Source: Sipunculus nudus (taxonomy: Eukaryota; Annelida; Sipuncula; Golfingiida; Sipunculidae). Taken from it: a stretch of 64,000 bases of DNA. The translations under genes and the position numbers were made by a program. The stretch lies in contig CM049320.1 in NCBI GenBank assembly GCA_026874595.1, forward strand, positions 16,754,988 to 16,818,987, read 5' to 3'. Shown piece after piece: positions 37,486 to 49,537 of this stretch; the first letter of the stretch is position 1, and each line of letters starts with the position of its first letter. The notes beneath the pieces were generated by a model that was not told where the DNA came from, ran no database searches, and was given only the letters and a program-made list of their open reading frames with translations.

Positions 37486-38849
37486 TGGTTATATTTACTT
37501 TGACTTAAATGTCAAGGTCATAGGTTACATACTTGATTCTCATTTTCGATCAGTTACGGAAGAGAGGTCTCGTCTATCGCTCATATTAGGGCCGTTTAAC
37601 ATTGTTTAAAGCGACCAAATGAAAGTCCCATTAGTAATGCCGATCACTAAGCTAGATAAGTTGATGTCTGGATTAGACTTTCATCCCTAAATGTACCATC
37701 CGGTTATTATATAACAGTGGCAGTGTTTCCATTTTCATATAAATGTGTCTTCCAAGATTTCAGAGGGACGGAACTTGTAATATCGATAGTCGTACTGAAA
37801 ATCTCGGTTAGTAAACTCACATATCACAACTCATCAAGACATACAATAGGTTTTCACTTAAAATGAACCAGACAAATCGTTAAACATGCTCGTGTTCTTT
37901 CTAACATGTGCGAACAAAAAGGTTTCTCGCCTGACAATATAAGTTAATCCCCCTGAATCTTTGTTAAATGTCTGACCACATATATCCATGTCTTCTGTGG
38001 GTTTTCCGAATGACAGCTAAGTCGTGCGAGCCACTTGAAACGGCGGCGTTACCAAAACGATGGGCTTTATGATGTGGTTTGTATATTCCTACTCGTGACT
38101 TAATGCTAAAGGTCCCTGTTCAGTTCAGCTATTACTTAGAAATAGGATGAAGTGCAATATTCTTGCATGAGATTGGCGTCACTGTTAGTGTTAATTAAGA
38201 TCAGTTAATAGAGACGCTTACTCAGTTATTGAGTCGTATAATCACTAGTCTTAAGATGAATTCTGAGATCATCCAGAAATCTAGCTTTCTCACATCGGAC
38301 TTGTCCAGGCCTTATGATTGGAGACAAGAACGGCTACATAACGAACATTCCAGATGTCGGGTTCTTCGTGTGTAAGCAGTGCAGTCAAGGGCATGTAAAC
38401 TAGGGCTGACTGGCCTAGAGCAACACTTAAAGTTCAAACACTGATAATGATTCGTTGGACCGTAAGAGAGTTTGCATATTTTGCTGAAATTGTCTGCATT
38501 TTCATTTCCGAGTGTGATTTTTTTTTAAATCATAACTGAGTAAAGGTCAACTCTACAACTTGCATAAAAGGACTGTCGTATTCTTGTACAGGAACTGTCC
38601 TCTGCTGTCACTCACGCATTCAGGCATTGAAGACATCTTGTCCATCTCAGGATGGCGTGTATGGTATCCTGTTTTCCTAAAATATGTCAAATGCTTTATC
38701 TGGGCATAGTAGTTATTCTATCAGTCTGTTACACGGTACACTTTGCAGTATTAAATTTTAACATTAAGCTGACAGCGGAGGTCGAAGGTACCACGTAATA
38801 TTGAACAAAAACCGTCCCGCTATTATCGGGAAGCCGGAACACAACTATT

Positions 38850-38852
<3 letters not shown>

Positions 38853-38916
<64 letters not shown>
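38853..38916. repeat. (TA)n microsatellite
   Basis: About 32 uninterrupted TA units in intron 1. Confidence 0.95.
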
Positions 38917-38919
<3 letters not shown>

Positions 38920-41900
38920 AAGCAGCGTTATAACAAAAAGTAAATACATTATATATATATGTTCATTTTGACATTGACCAGTCTTAACTCCATTACTTAT
39001 CACGTGGTCTGGTTAAAGGCAGTGGGTTTATAATCTGATATCATCGACGATGTCAGTCTCATCCGACTTCACACTTTGCATTCCTGGTCTTACGGACAAG
39101 TTCATTTTTGTAGCTTTCCTCGGCTCCCTGGGGAGAATACGACACAAGTAGCCATAATAGGCGTTTGAGGGTTATCCATTCAACATTGCCTGCCACCCAT
39201 GAACAGTACCCTTTCACTCTAGGGTTGAGAGAACGCACCCTTATGGTAATGACTTTGACGAGTAGTCTTAACGCAGACGGCGGTCAGAACAGGACGCGAC
39301 CCACCATCTTGCGGTCAAAAGTCCAGCGCCCTAAACATCAAAACTTTACTGAAATCAAAAGTGCCATGAGCATCTGCATTTTCTATATTTTGCGTGAAAA
39401 AGAATTAAGATTTACATCAAATCCTTAAACTGTTTTCGTCAAATATTAAACTATAAAGTAAGGCATGTTAAGTAAGACAGTCATCGGGTGTTTTAGTAGA
39501 TACACTACGGATAATGAACAGAGAGTTATTTTATATTGTGACATTGTAATGGTTATCATAGTGACACATTAATACGTCTGGGCTTCGGCCCTTAATGGGC
39601 CTTAGGTCACTTTGTTTCAACATTCCCCAGCCATATCGCACTTAGAATTTTAGGTAAATAAGACAGTTTACAATTAAATCCTAAGGTGAACTAAAAACAT
39701 TGAGGATATTATTTATGTAAAAGAAGAATTCTTTCCGTGCTGCTTTAGTGTCTCCATTTTTTTTACTTACGACATCCGACTTGCAACATCCGGGTTTTAT
39801 TTATACAAAAGTTTCACGCACTAATGGCTTTCAAAATGCTTGCGACCTGAAGCATGATTGATTATCTGATAGAAGGGCCGGTGTAGGCCGGAACCCTATT
39901 TCCCTCTAATTGTCGCCCAGGCCAATGTTTGTTGAAATTGTGTCAAGCGCCTGTGCTCCATACACGATAAATTTTCGCTTCCATATAAGATTATGTCGCT
40001 CAGTGACGTAATGATCAACGTGACCAAAATGTTCACTTTCATTGAATTTACGACTTTTAGAAATAGTGCATCACGAGTCGAGTCAGCACATTGCAATGTT
40101 ATAGACACGTAGACAGACATTTCGTAACTGCAAGACCACCGGGAAATTCCAAATTTATAAATACGATAATCGATGTTTGTAAAGAAAGACCCAAGAAGAC
40201 TCCCTGTTGTATTAAGCTATAGAAAACACAACAAAGACAGGCGCGAATATGACACTTTACTTCTGAATTGCTGACGGGAGTAATTTCGGCTTTTGTCAAA
40301 CAGTCAAAGCTTAAAATTGACTGCCAGACATCCAAAGGACGGGAGAAAAACAGCAGAGGAAGATTAAGTTTCCGCTGTGAAGGAACGATCCCCTGCTGTT
40401 ATAAGGCTGTCTCAGCGCCTAGAACTTCTGTCCTCTCAGGAACGGGCTGTCATGATTCCAGCACTCATTAATAATTCACGCATAGTTTGTGCTGTTTAGA
40501 ACAAGTAGCATTAGACATATTTCCATTTCACTGACCACCTTTCCGCCGGGATATGGCCCTTGCGTTATGTTGTACATGATAATCAGGGTTTATAAAGTCG
40601 GGATTAAACACATCATCATCACGGAGCGGGAGCTGATAAGACTAGTTAACATTGTTATAAAATAAACCCATGGCTGCAACGAGTTAATGAACCAGATATG
40701 GCAAGAGCTAATTCTTCCGTTTGGGAGAGGTTATCACAACCAACCCGCCTGGCGGCCATTTCGGTTACATGTTCACTATTAAATGCGGTCCGGCCAAGAA
40801 TTTTGTGACTTTTTTAGGATGCCTGTTGGTGACAATATCTACTGATTAGGGATCTTTAGGCTGTTTCGATTCACCAGTGGTATAATTCATCGCGCAACAA
40901 AGCCCAACATCATATAGGTGTCGTCAGATTTACCTGTATTAATAATTTGAGGATAAATGAGTGTCCAAAAGAAGCTTCGACATTTAACCACCGACCTCCT
41001 GCAATTAATCCAAAATAATAGTCAGCGATCCAGCGCTTGTAAGACGAAGCATGATTGGCCAAATATCTGTTAATTGGCGACCATAAGATTAACCACTTTC
41101 ACGATCATACCACCTGATAGGACCGTTGTATTATTAATTATTTATTATATTCTAACATTACATGTGTATTTGATCATGTATGGTATCGAGTAACGTAAAT
41201 TGATACGATAAGAATTACGATAGGAATTAAGTGTCATCAGTAAGTCTTCTATATTTCAGGGATTTTATGTGCGGCGGTCTAGGAATAATACATAAGTCTT
41301 TGGATGGAACCCCATAGGTTCCTTGAGCTTCCAGAACGTTGACCTTTCAGGTTCTGGTTGGGTTCGATCATGGACCTTCAACTCCGTAATCATACTCCTT
41401 TTTAACCACAAGGCGAGGGTTATACTAAGAAAAAATTGAGTGCCGCCTAAATCTAAGGACATTGGCAAAGCATGCGGAGGTGGTAACGGCGGGGCCGGGT
41501 TCGACATTAACTTTAAAAAGCACTTGCCCAGTCGGGCAAGTAACATCTAGCTTTTACATGTAGCCACTAACGCAAGGTGTGTTCACATGACTGTACTGGT
41601 AATGCATTGCATGTTTCCTTGCATTTTAGAAAATTAAGAAAAAGAACATGTTTATATAATTAAAGTATTTAAAAAATAATATTTCCCAGCAAGGTGGTGT
41701 GGAAGTCCACAGTCAGCTTAACGTGGCGATGGAGTATAATAATTGTTGCCACAATTTTTTCCAACTATTAAGTGTCTGAAAACAACATGTCTACAGAATT
41801 TTCTTCCATTCGATCCTGGTATTTCTCAACAAGAATTTGATTACATTTCCAAGAACTTTTACATGAGAGCCCGGTCAAGCCAGGCGAAATATGGCGATAA

Positions 41901-43899
41901 AAGGGAAATTTTAAAAAAGGCAATTGCTTACGAATAAATAAAAATGTTTTTACAGGGGTAAGAAAAAGAAACAATTTCCGGAGAAGGCAAGTTAAGAAAT
42001 GCTTAAACTTGTTTGTGTTTGTGGATGTGTACGTTTGTCAACGTATTTCGCCAGTGATATTTTGCGCAGCGCAGGTTAACTTTCCCGCCAACAGCAGTGG
42101 TCGTATGACAACCGGCAGATGTTTTATTACAAACACCGCAGGTTCCCAGAGAGAGTAAAGCCACCTGGGTCATGTCTTGGTAGACGACCGTGAAAGAGCA
42201 GAAACTTTAGGGGAAACGTTAAGAAAAAAATACGAATTAAATTTACATTGTCTTCATTGTACAGAAATAAATATGACGTGATTACCAAAGTGAATATAGA
42301 GGGAAATTTATTCACATCAGATGATATAATAGATTATCGTGCATATTTAAAGCGGCTCTACGCGGATTCTCCGACTTTTAGACAGACCCGTTAAACAGGA
42401 ACTTTCAGCATGTGCACTGTGACCCTAACTCCGCAATTAGCCAATAACAGAGGGATTCCCAGGTATTACCCATTTCATCAGGGATAAATAATGGTAATGT
42501 CAGGTATTTACACTAGGTGGACACACTCGGTTTTGGAATATGTAAGCTTTATCTTCGCCTTGATCCATGTATTATAACTATTTCTAATGATTATTTGGCT
42601 GTCATTGTTTCATATTTGTAAACAATCTTATGAGGTACAAATTTAATGCAGTTTGGGGTAATACGTACACAAAATTTCATTGTTGTAGCTGGTTTTTAAC
42701 GATCTTTGAGATCTTTTGTGCTGGTCGGTGGGTGACAAATGTGAGCTTTCTGCCTGCCGGCAAAAGCTCGTCGTGGCTACCCCCAACCGGCGTCGGCCGG
42801 CGTGGCTGTAACCCTGCACAAGACCTCCTCCTACCCCATCTTGCCACCTGTTATAATCTTCTACCAAGGCAGCTTTTGGTGTTCTTAATTTTGATGTTGT
42901 CGTGATATTTGGATTTACTGTACAATGACCAAGGAGCTTAGACATGCATAGTAATATACAGATTGGCACAGCGCTCAAATCGGACTAACAAGATACGACT
43001 CTGCTGGTTAAGGGACCACGGTCCGAAATACTTGAAAATACACCAGCGGTCTATATATAGTGTAGTAAAGAGTGTAAAATAGTCCGTTCAAGTACGTAGG
43101 ATAAGATTTTTTTCCAGGCGTATTACATAAAGATGGGTGCTTTGTGGTAATGGTTTTACGGAATGAGTAATAATTTTTAAGCAAGCGCATGTGAAATTTG
43201 AACAGAAGTTGTTTCTTTTAAATGTAACAATTTTTTTAATTTAAGTTTAACCGATGAGACAAGTAGTCCCAGCCGTCCAACATTACTTAAAACTAGAAGA
43301 GATCGTTTTGAGTAGAAACGACCTTTGGTGGAAGTGTGTTGCTTGACTAGTTTAGATACAGAAACGCACACTTTTCTCTAAGGCAATATAAGATTTTTTG
43401 CGGCAACCATGGCTACTTTACCGGCAGGACCCTACATGCAATAAAAGCAATAAAAAAACACTCAACAATGAAAACCACGTCCTTTGAGAACACGATGGCT
43501 TTACATAATAAACCCCTATCATGTCTAACATAGCCATCCCAATGACAGGATAGTACATTTGGTGGTTGATGAAGGTAATAACACGTATATTCTCCAAGGT
43601 CATACTAATTTGCCTGACGGTGGCAATGTAGCAACATTTGTACAAACTAGACAACGAGGAAGCCTCCTATGAAGGACGTCATGTGACAGGACCTATAATA
43701 AAAGCACTTATATACCCTGATTTGGACATTTACTTTCTTTGCCAAAGGCGAGGGCATACGGTTGTTATAACCCGCTACACGGCTGCAATTTCCGGTTTTT
43801 TTTGTCAGCTCAGTGACTGGTTTCTTCCTATACCTCTGCCTGCCTAAAATGTCTTTCGTTGAAACATACCAAATGATAAAAATCTGTCTCTTATTTTAA

Positions 43900-43942
43900 T
43901 ATATATAATATATATATATATATAATATATAATAATATATAC
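43900..43942. repeat. Imperfect TA cluster
   Basis: ATATATAATATATATATATATA-type sequence with AATA interruptions. Confidence 0.85.
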
Positions 43943-44091
43943 CAAGCTTTGCTCAGCATCCGAGCTTTAAATGTAATTATTAACCATTATAGTAAAAGTA
44001 TGTGTGAAGTAACTTAAAAATGTACATGATAATCAGAACTTTTAATTTAGATTGCTTTTTGAAAATATATGAACTGCACACGGACTCGGAC

Positions 44092-44171
44092 TTGGACTTG
44101 GGTTCCAGAAGACTCGGACTCGAAGTAGGGACGCTAACTATAACTTTAAGGACTCGGACTTTTACTTGGAC
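44092..44171 (+). repeat. GGACTC/GGACTT hexamer repeat upstream of exon 2
   Basis: CGGACTCGGACTTGGACTTG, AGACTCGGACTCG and GGACTCGGACTTTTACTTGG lie 40-120 bases before the exon 2 acceptor, in the zone where branch points and splicing enhancers sit. Confidence 0.7.
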
Positions 44172-44212
44172 AGTCAGCATGTCACCTTTATGAACTTCTG
44201 TTCATTTTTTAG

Positions 44213-44334
44213 TTTGCCAAGTGGTTTTCACATACCTGGGACTTCGGACTGTTCATGTGTAAATTCGTCCACTACATCCAGAACGTGTCCGTCATCTGCT
44301 CAGTTCTCACACTCACTATGATGAGTTTAGAAAG
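44213..44334 (+). CDS. GPCR coding exon 2 of 6 (residues 101-141: ECL1, TM3, first two bases of the ERY arginine codon)
   Basis: It is bounded by TTTTTTAG at the acceptor and AAAG|GTAAGT at the donor, and contains 40 codons plus 2 bases. It reads through ECL1 with the conserved W-x-F-G...C pattern (WDFGLFMCK; W109, C116 = C3.25, which pairs with the ECL2 cysteine) and the whole of TM3 (IQNVSVICSVLTLTMMSLE). It ends inside the codon of the arginine of the E-R-Y motif (E140-R141-Y142, the family's usual DRY). The ERY variant is usual in CCK, QRFP and NPFF receptors. The exon is too short to stand out as an ORF and was found by matching frame and splice sites to its neighbours. Confidence 0.94.
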
Positions 44335-45063
44335 GTAAGTGTCTTTACGTGTCTACAACTAGATATATCAACATGTAAAAAATTACAAGTCACTTCCAAA
44401 AGCTCTCAATATATCCTGGTCTATGTAGTTTTCTACTCACCACTCTCTGAAATTTAGTCCATCTTGATGAAACCTTAGTAAATTTTGGCACGGCGCTAAA
44501 AACGCTGGGAACCCCTATTCACCACCGGAGAGTTTACATATGAGGAAATATTTGAGTTATCTTTTGAGATAGACATGAAAGCCTGACATGTGATATGGCA
44601 TGACATCAAACGAATAATGTGACTAAATGTTAATCGAAAATGAATGAGAGAGCCTGTTACTGAACACATTATGTTTAAGAATAAAGAGACAACATATTTT
44701 AGCAAAGAATTATCTTCCCAACTGTTGTTTATAATATATATATAAAGTGTAACGAAGCCAACTTTCATATGTACTAAACATCTTAAATATAAAGGAAAAA
44801 TGACGAAGAAATTTAGAGAAAGGAAAATGCAAGAAATCGTGTCGCCTCCTAAAAAAAAGAGTGTAATCAAAGTGCTGGCATCCTTATTGGACACTTAGAC
44901 ATCAATGTCCTTTGTTGTAATAACACCAGCAGAGTTTATAATGCGAGAAATATACATTTTCCGAAATTACCAGTCTTTAAGAAATCATGTAAATCTAAAA
45001 AAACTACTTTTGTATTTATAATGGTTTCAGCATTTCATTTTGTAGTGTATCACAGGAACAATT

Positions 45064-45134
<71 letters not shown>

Positions 45135-46188
45135 TGTGTTATATGGGCCAGGTCAGTTTATTTTGGGCCAGGTTTTAGAGTATTGAACGTATGTCACTCA
45201 CAAAACATCTGAGCAAGATCCTCCATGACAACTTGATAACGTAATTCTGATATGAATTCTCTTTCACTGACTGTTCTTCATATCTACTGTGAAATAATAT
45301 CAAAAATCAAGGTCCATCCATAGTAGTCACGAGATTTGAAATACCATGCTGGTTAAATCCAGACGCAAAAATTGAGACTTTGTTTCAGTCTAGCGACAAA
45401 TACTGGACATCAAAATGTCAAATGAAAAGCATATGTCTCAACTATATGAACACATTATCGTGACAGCCGATGGTTGTCCAAACTGAGGCTTACAGCACAA
45501 AAGTGATAAACAACCTGGCCTGCTTTTTGCATTATATATAAAGATGATCCTTCCTAGGATTCATAGGCAGTAGGATTCCTCTTTGTTTTCGTGATATCTT
45601 TTTACCGGTTGCGAATAGAACGTAGAATATATATCTTAACAAGCCGACCTATACTTTTTTCATGCTTCGATAATCATTGTGCTTACATTTTACCATGTAC
45701 TGCAAAAAATATGGTATGATTGTATAAAAAGTTATTATGTTAAAGTTAAAACTGCAGGGTTTAAGTCCCTTTCCCAATATCTTTACAATTACTTTCTCGG
45801 TGGTAGCTCCCTTGGCACGTTACAGAGCCCCCATACGGTTTTAGGTCGCTAGGGCCCGCCATACGCAGATGATACATAATCCAGTCACCCTGTGTCTTTT
45901 ATAATACAGTTTGCAAGGAACAAATAAACGGTTTGGATATATTGGCTTCTGAACTGAACTTTTGTTTCATGGCAGCGAATGATTCGCTTGGGTTTGCTCA
46001 AAGTTTAGCTCTTTTATTTCCTTTTAAGACACAAAAATTAAGAAAACAACTATTAAATATATTAATATATTGTTTGCAAAATATCGTTGAAAAACAATAA
46101 ATAAACGTGTACTTACAACAAAAGAAGATTATTATTAGCAGTATATTACTTTTGCATATTTTACGAATGTGTGCTTCTTTCCTGGCAG
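44335..46188 (+). other. Intron 2 of the GPCR gene (1.85 kb, phase 2, inside the ERY arginine codon)
   Basis: It starts GTAAGT and ends CTTTCCTGGCAG. It splits the arginine codon of the TM3 ERY motif after its second base. It carries a pure (TA)n run at 45066-45132. The remainder is AT-rich with no recognisable coding content on either strand. Confidence 0.9.
45066..45132. repeat. (TA)n microsatellite
   Basis: About 33 uninterrupted TA units in intron 2, the longest run of the window. Confidence 0.95.
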
Positions 46189-46312
46189 ATATTACGCCAT
46201 TCTACACCCGATGAGGGCAAAGTACATGTGTACCGTAAAGCAAGCGCGGAGGGTTATCCTGGTCGTCTGGTTCCTGTCCATTGTCATGGCAACGCCCACG
46301 TTATACGGAAGG
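46189..46312 (+). CDS. GPCR coding exon 3 of 6 (end of ERY codon, ICL2, TM4; residues 141-182)
   Basis: One base completes R141, then 41 codons follow. ICL2 is short and basic (YYAILHPMRAKYMCT), with the hydrophobic/proline arrangement that follows DRY in class A receptors and contacts G protein. TM4 (about 162-180) has W168 (W4.50) in VILVVWFLS and P177 near its outer end. The exon ends AGG|GTAAGT in phase 0. The surrounding longer open frame that reads HSTPDEGKVHVYRK is a different frame and is not the gene. Confidence 0.94.
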
Positions 46313-46618
46313 GTAAGTTGTTATCTGACCTAGTGGCAAAGTGCTGTTGGGTATTTGATGCGTAAATTGTGTATGGAATTGGCTGCTACTTTATATAAAG
46401 GCTCCTGCAGGTGCATTAATTTAAAAACGGTCGTGCAAGTTAAAAGGAACTTTGCAGCCGTACGCCCGTAAAGCAATTCTTTTTTAATTCGATAATACAT
46501 GGCCGGATTCCAGAGGGATTTTGAGTTGTCATACCCCCAGTCATAGATTCGTATTTCTGGCAGTCTTTTAACGTAAATCTGTATCTGAGAATTCTTTAAT
46601 ATTTGTTTTAACCTAGAA

Positions 46619-46679
<61 letters not shown>

Positions 46680-46854
46680 TATATTCTTGTGTGTCGTAGA
46701 ATCCAGAAAAAGTTTCTAGGAAATAAAATGGTCGCAAATGTGAAAATGCATAAAACACTGGCCAATACGCGTATAGGTGAGCGCATTTTGTGTGGGAGGA
46801 AGCACGGTTGTTCCCCCGGGATATAACACTATTGTTGTACGTTGTCTTTGACAG
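46313..46854 (+). other. Intron 3 of the GPCR gene (542 bp, phase 0)
   Basis: GTAAGT donor and TTGTCTTTGACAG acceptor. It holds a (TA)n run at 46622-46674. The long minus-strand open frame across it is an artefact of the microsatellite, which translates to an IYIYIY run. Confidence 0.92.
46622..46674. repeat. (TA)n microsatellite
   Basis: About 26 TA units inside the 542-bp intron 3. Confidence 0.95.
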
Positions 46855-47057
46855 ACTTTGGAGAAAGTCGGGGTAAAGATCATCGGATACTGGTGCATAA
46901 AAGACTGGCCAGCCCCGGTCTACTTTCAGGCGGCGGAGTTATACATGTTGTTACTGATACTCATTATCCCGCTCGGCCTGATGACGTTCGCCTACACCAG
47001 CATTTGTGTTGAACTCTGGGTAGTGACGTCACGCAGGGCCACCATCTCCGCTGTCAA
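46855..47057 (+). CDS. GPCR coding exon 4 of 6 (ECL2, TM5, start of ICL3; residues 183-249)
   Basis: Sixty-seven codons plus 2 bases. ECL2 contains W195-C196, the cysteine expected to bridge to C116. TM5 (about 209-235) runs ELYMLLLILIIPLGLMTFAY with P221 as P5.50 and Y229 near the conserved Y5.58 position. It continues as SICVELWVVTSRR; an E-L-W motif at the TM5/ICL3 border is typical of NPFF/QRFP-like receptors. The donor is GTCAA|GTAGGT. An alternative GT four bases downstream would leave an in-frame TAG, so the first is chosen. A TGACGTCA octamer lies inside this exon at about 47023-47030. Confidence 0.94.
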
Positions 47058-47617
47058 GTAGGTCCTTGTCTCAGGACTTTTTATATTTGATTGTGTCATA
47101 TACTTGATGAACTTAAATAAATTGTAAAAAAAAACAAATTCCACAATTTCAAAAAAAAATATGGTGTTTTTATTAACCACGCATTCACATTCTCCTTTTC
47201 GTAAACTGACATGTTCTTTATGTTGTATACAAATGATCAATGTAGCTCTCTTAAAAAAATAAAATTAAAGTAAAATTTAAAAATAATGTAACTGTATTCA
47301 TCGGTCACTATAAAGATATACCTGAATTTAGAACTCTTTTACGGTTATCTGTCTACCTACCTATCTATCTAGACAGACAGAGAGACAAAAAAAATGGATA
47401 AAATGACTGATAGATAAGTAGATTAGACCGATAAAAACAAACAACAAACAAAGAGATAAAGAGAACACTTAATCTGTGCAAATATATGCCCAACACACTT
47501 TATCATATACACCAAATTAGTTTATTCTGCAACCCTATCTTTAATTTCTTGACATTATTTTTCTTTTATATCATGCTAGTAAAGCAGCTGACTGTCCGTT
47601 TTATGTTTTACACGTAG
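47058..47617 (+). other. Intron 4 of the GPCR gene (560 bp, phase 2)
   Basis: Donor GTAGGT, acceptor TTTTATGTTTTACACGTAG. It includes a short CTAC/TATC/GACA tetranucleotide tract at about 47351-47385. The rest is AT-rich without recognisable features. Confidence 0.88.
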
Positions 47618-47714
47618 AAAAGAACCGGAAAATGGCTACTACCGAAATGACCCGTCACAACGCGGCCGGAAGAAGAAAAATAAGGCCGCTGAGGACGATA
47701 AAACAAGAAAACAG
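47618..47714 (+). CDS. GPCR coding exon 5 of 6 (ICL3; residues 250-282)
   Basis: One base completes K250, then 32 codons encode almost only the third intracellular loop. It is strongly basic (RGRKKKNK, 265-272), then acidic (AEDD), then basic again (KTRKQ) leading into TM6. The loop decides G-protein choice and is the least conserved part, so this small exon is supported mainly by exact frame closure on both sides and by its GTAAGG donor. A separate exon for ICL3 makes skipping possible: without it, the phase-2 end of exon 4 would be joined to a phase-0 exon and shift the frame. Confidence 0.88.
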
Positions 47715-49188
47715 GTAAGGCATGGAATGGAGCTGGGGTAGTTTATTGTTAGACTTTGTAATCCGTCATTCTCAGGGCTGTGTGTATAAAAACACGGTAT
47801 AAAGCAGCGTCGTGGAGCTCTGTGTTCTTTCAATCAACTGGAAACTAAACTAGTGCTGTGCAGGATAAATCAGTAAGAACAAAAATAAAACATAAAGCTG
47901 TAACTGATTCTCTTTGGGAGGGAAACATCTCAAACATAACAGTTTTAGATGGCAAAGATGTAGAATTACCGCTCTTCAGGTTAACCTATCGCCTAAAAAT
48001 CCTGAAAATGAACATTTTACAGAAAATTTCTATACTACGAGTCATTGTTATATCCACCTTGTGTGTAAACCTCATATGGGGTGTAGACAGAAAAACAGGT
48101 ATACTCTGAGAGAACCAACACATTCTGCAATAGCTGACTGGCAGGCAAATGAAGCTAAGACTTGATTGACATCTAGGATTCTGACCTGAAGAAGCCAGTC
48201 TCTTTGGCTTGAACACAGCTTATCCAAATGATCTGGCCACCGTTCATTGATATTCATTAGTGCAAGCCAGGATAGCCAGGTGACATAATTACAATAGAAT
48301 GGATATAGTTGTGTGCAATTTAAGATGATGTTAATGTGAATGCATACTTGTTGCAAAATGTGAGATAATTCCAGTTTTGATAAAAATGAAACTTTTGAAT
48401 TTTAAAATCTTCAGATCAGCAACATAAAGGTTAGCAGATAGCAGATATCCTATGGTATCCAAATATTTATGTGTCATTAGGCTAAAAGTTATTTTAATAT
48501 ATATTTTTAGCTAAACTAAACCAAGGTATTTTGACTCTAAAATGTTAAAAAAAGACTTAGACTTTAAAAAGGTTCCTTCGATGGTAATACAACTTCTAAG
48601 AAGGCACTTTCGCAGTCTTTCGCTAGAAATATTTTATCTTCCCCGAGTGACATTAACTACATATTTAACAACTATTAATTTGTATTTTTTTCCTAAAATG
48701 CAAAAAAAAAATCATTCGGAAGGTTTTTTCTCTTAACAGATGGTCGAACAGGGAATAACATATGTCCCCTCAAAATGTAACAGGTGTCCTGGTTATTAGA
48801 GAATTAAGTTTTCACCTGCTGTTGTCCTTAGCAACAGGAAACATGCATCGAAAACCTGGGGCAAAAGGTCCGAAAGATTTTGTGTTTGACCCGGGTGAAT
48901 TGTATTTAACTTCATCATAATGACACAATACTTATGTAAAGCCTGTGTAAAGCTCCCGCAGTCGGCTGTGGAATAAAGCAAGCAGGTGCCGAGATATTTT
49001 ATTTGATATCCGTTCTTTTATTCATCACTTCATCTCAAAGACAATCTGCTGTATATAAGGTGGGTGTGCTGGTTTTGATGAGAAATATTAACCTGTCATT
49101 TGTGATTTGTGCACATGGTATTGGGGCATTTACTTCAATATTGTGATATGGTGCGTATATAGATTACACGTACCATCAAGTACAAGGT

Positions 49189-49191
<3 letters not shown>

Positions 49192-49238
<47 letters not shown>
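49192..49238. repeat. (TA)n microsatellite in R1 copy 1
   Basis: About 23 TA units followed by CATACACACACA. It is at the same place in the repeat as the run at 63022-63065. Confidence 0.95.
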
Positions 49239-49242
<4 letters not shown>

Positions 49243-49519
49243 CACACACAAAATGTAACAATTATTGTTGAAGCTGGGTACACAGTTTTATCAACAGTAA
49301 ATAATATAATTTCTCCTCTGTGATAAGTATAGGAACTGCGACTTGTCTCACGTCGGTCCGGCCGTCTTGCCGTCCGGTCGCCTATTAGCAGGGCATAAAT
49401 CGTAACTGCTGGTCCTTGAAACTTCTTAGTGTGCGTTTCAAGGAGGTCAATAAAAATCTGCTTGGAAACGAAATAAGGTCACTGCGACCTATATCCTCCG
49501 AGCTATGGGAATTGAAAGT

Positions 49520-49537
49520 ACCCCCCCCCCCCCCCCC
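49520..49537. repeat. Poly-C run
   Basis: About 18 C bases in R1 copy 1. Copy 2 has only four C at the same place, so the run expanded after the copies separated. Confidence 0.9.

Larger units (their letters stand above)
31931..44212 (+). other. Intron 1 of the GPCR gene (12.28 kb)
   Basis: It begins GTATGT and ends TTCATTTTTTAG, a good pyrimidine-rich acceptor. It is phase 0 and separates TM2 from ECL1/TM3. Long first introns often carry enhancers. This one holds a MITE with long inverted ends (about 32480-32872), a perfect CRE palindrome (33474-33481), ERR/SF-1-type TCAAGGTCA sites (33796-33804 minus, 37512-37520), a truncated small MITE (37326-37485), a (TA)n tract (38853-38916), an imperfect TA cluster (43900-43942) and a GGACTC/GGACTT repeat just before exon 2 (44092-44171). 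I see no convincing exon of another gene on either strand in the rest. Confidence 0.85.

Noticed and set aside
47858-48356. Overlapping open frames of 76-94 codons
   Set aside because: They lie in R1 copy 1. The matching stretch of copy 2 does not keep these frames, so there is no sign of selection for protein.
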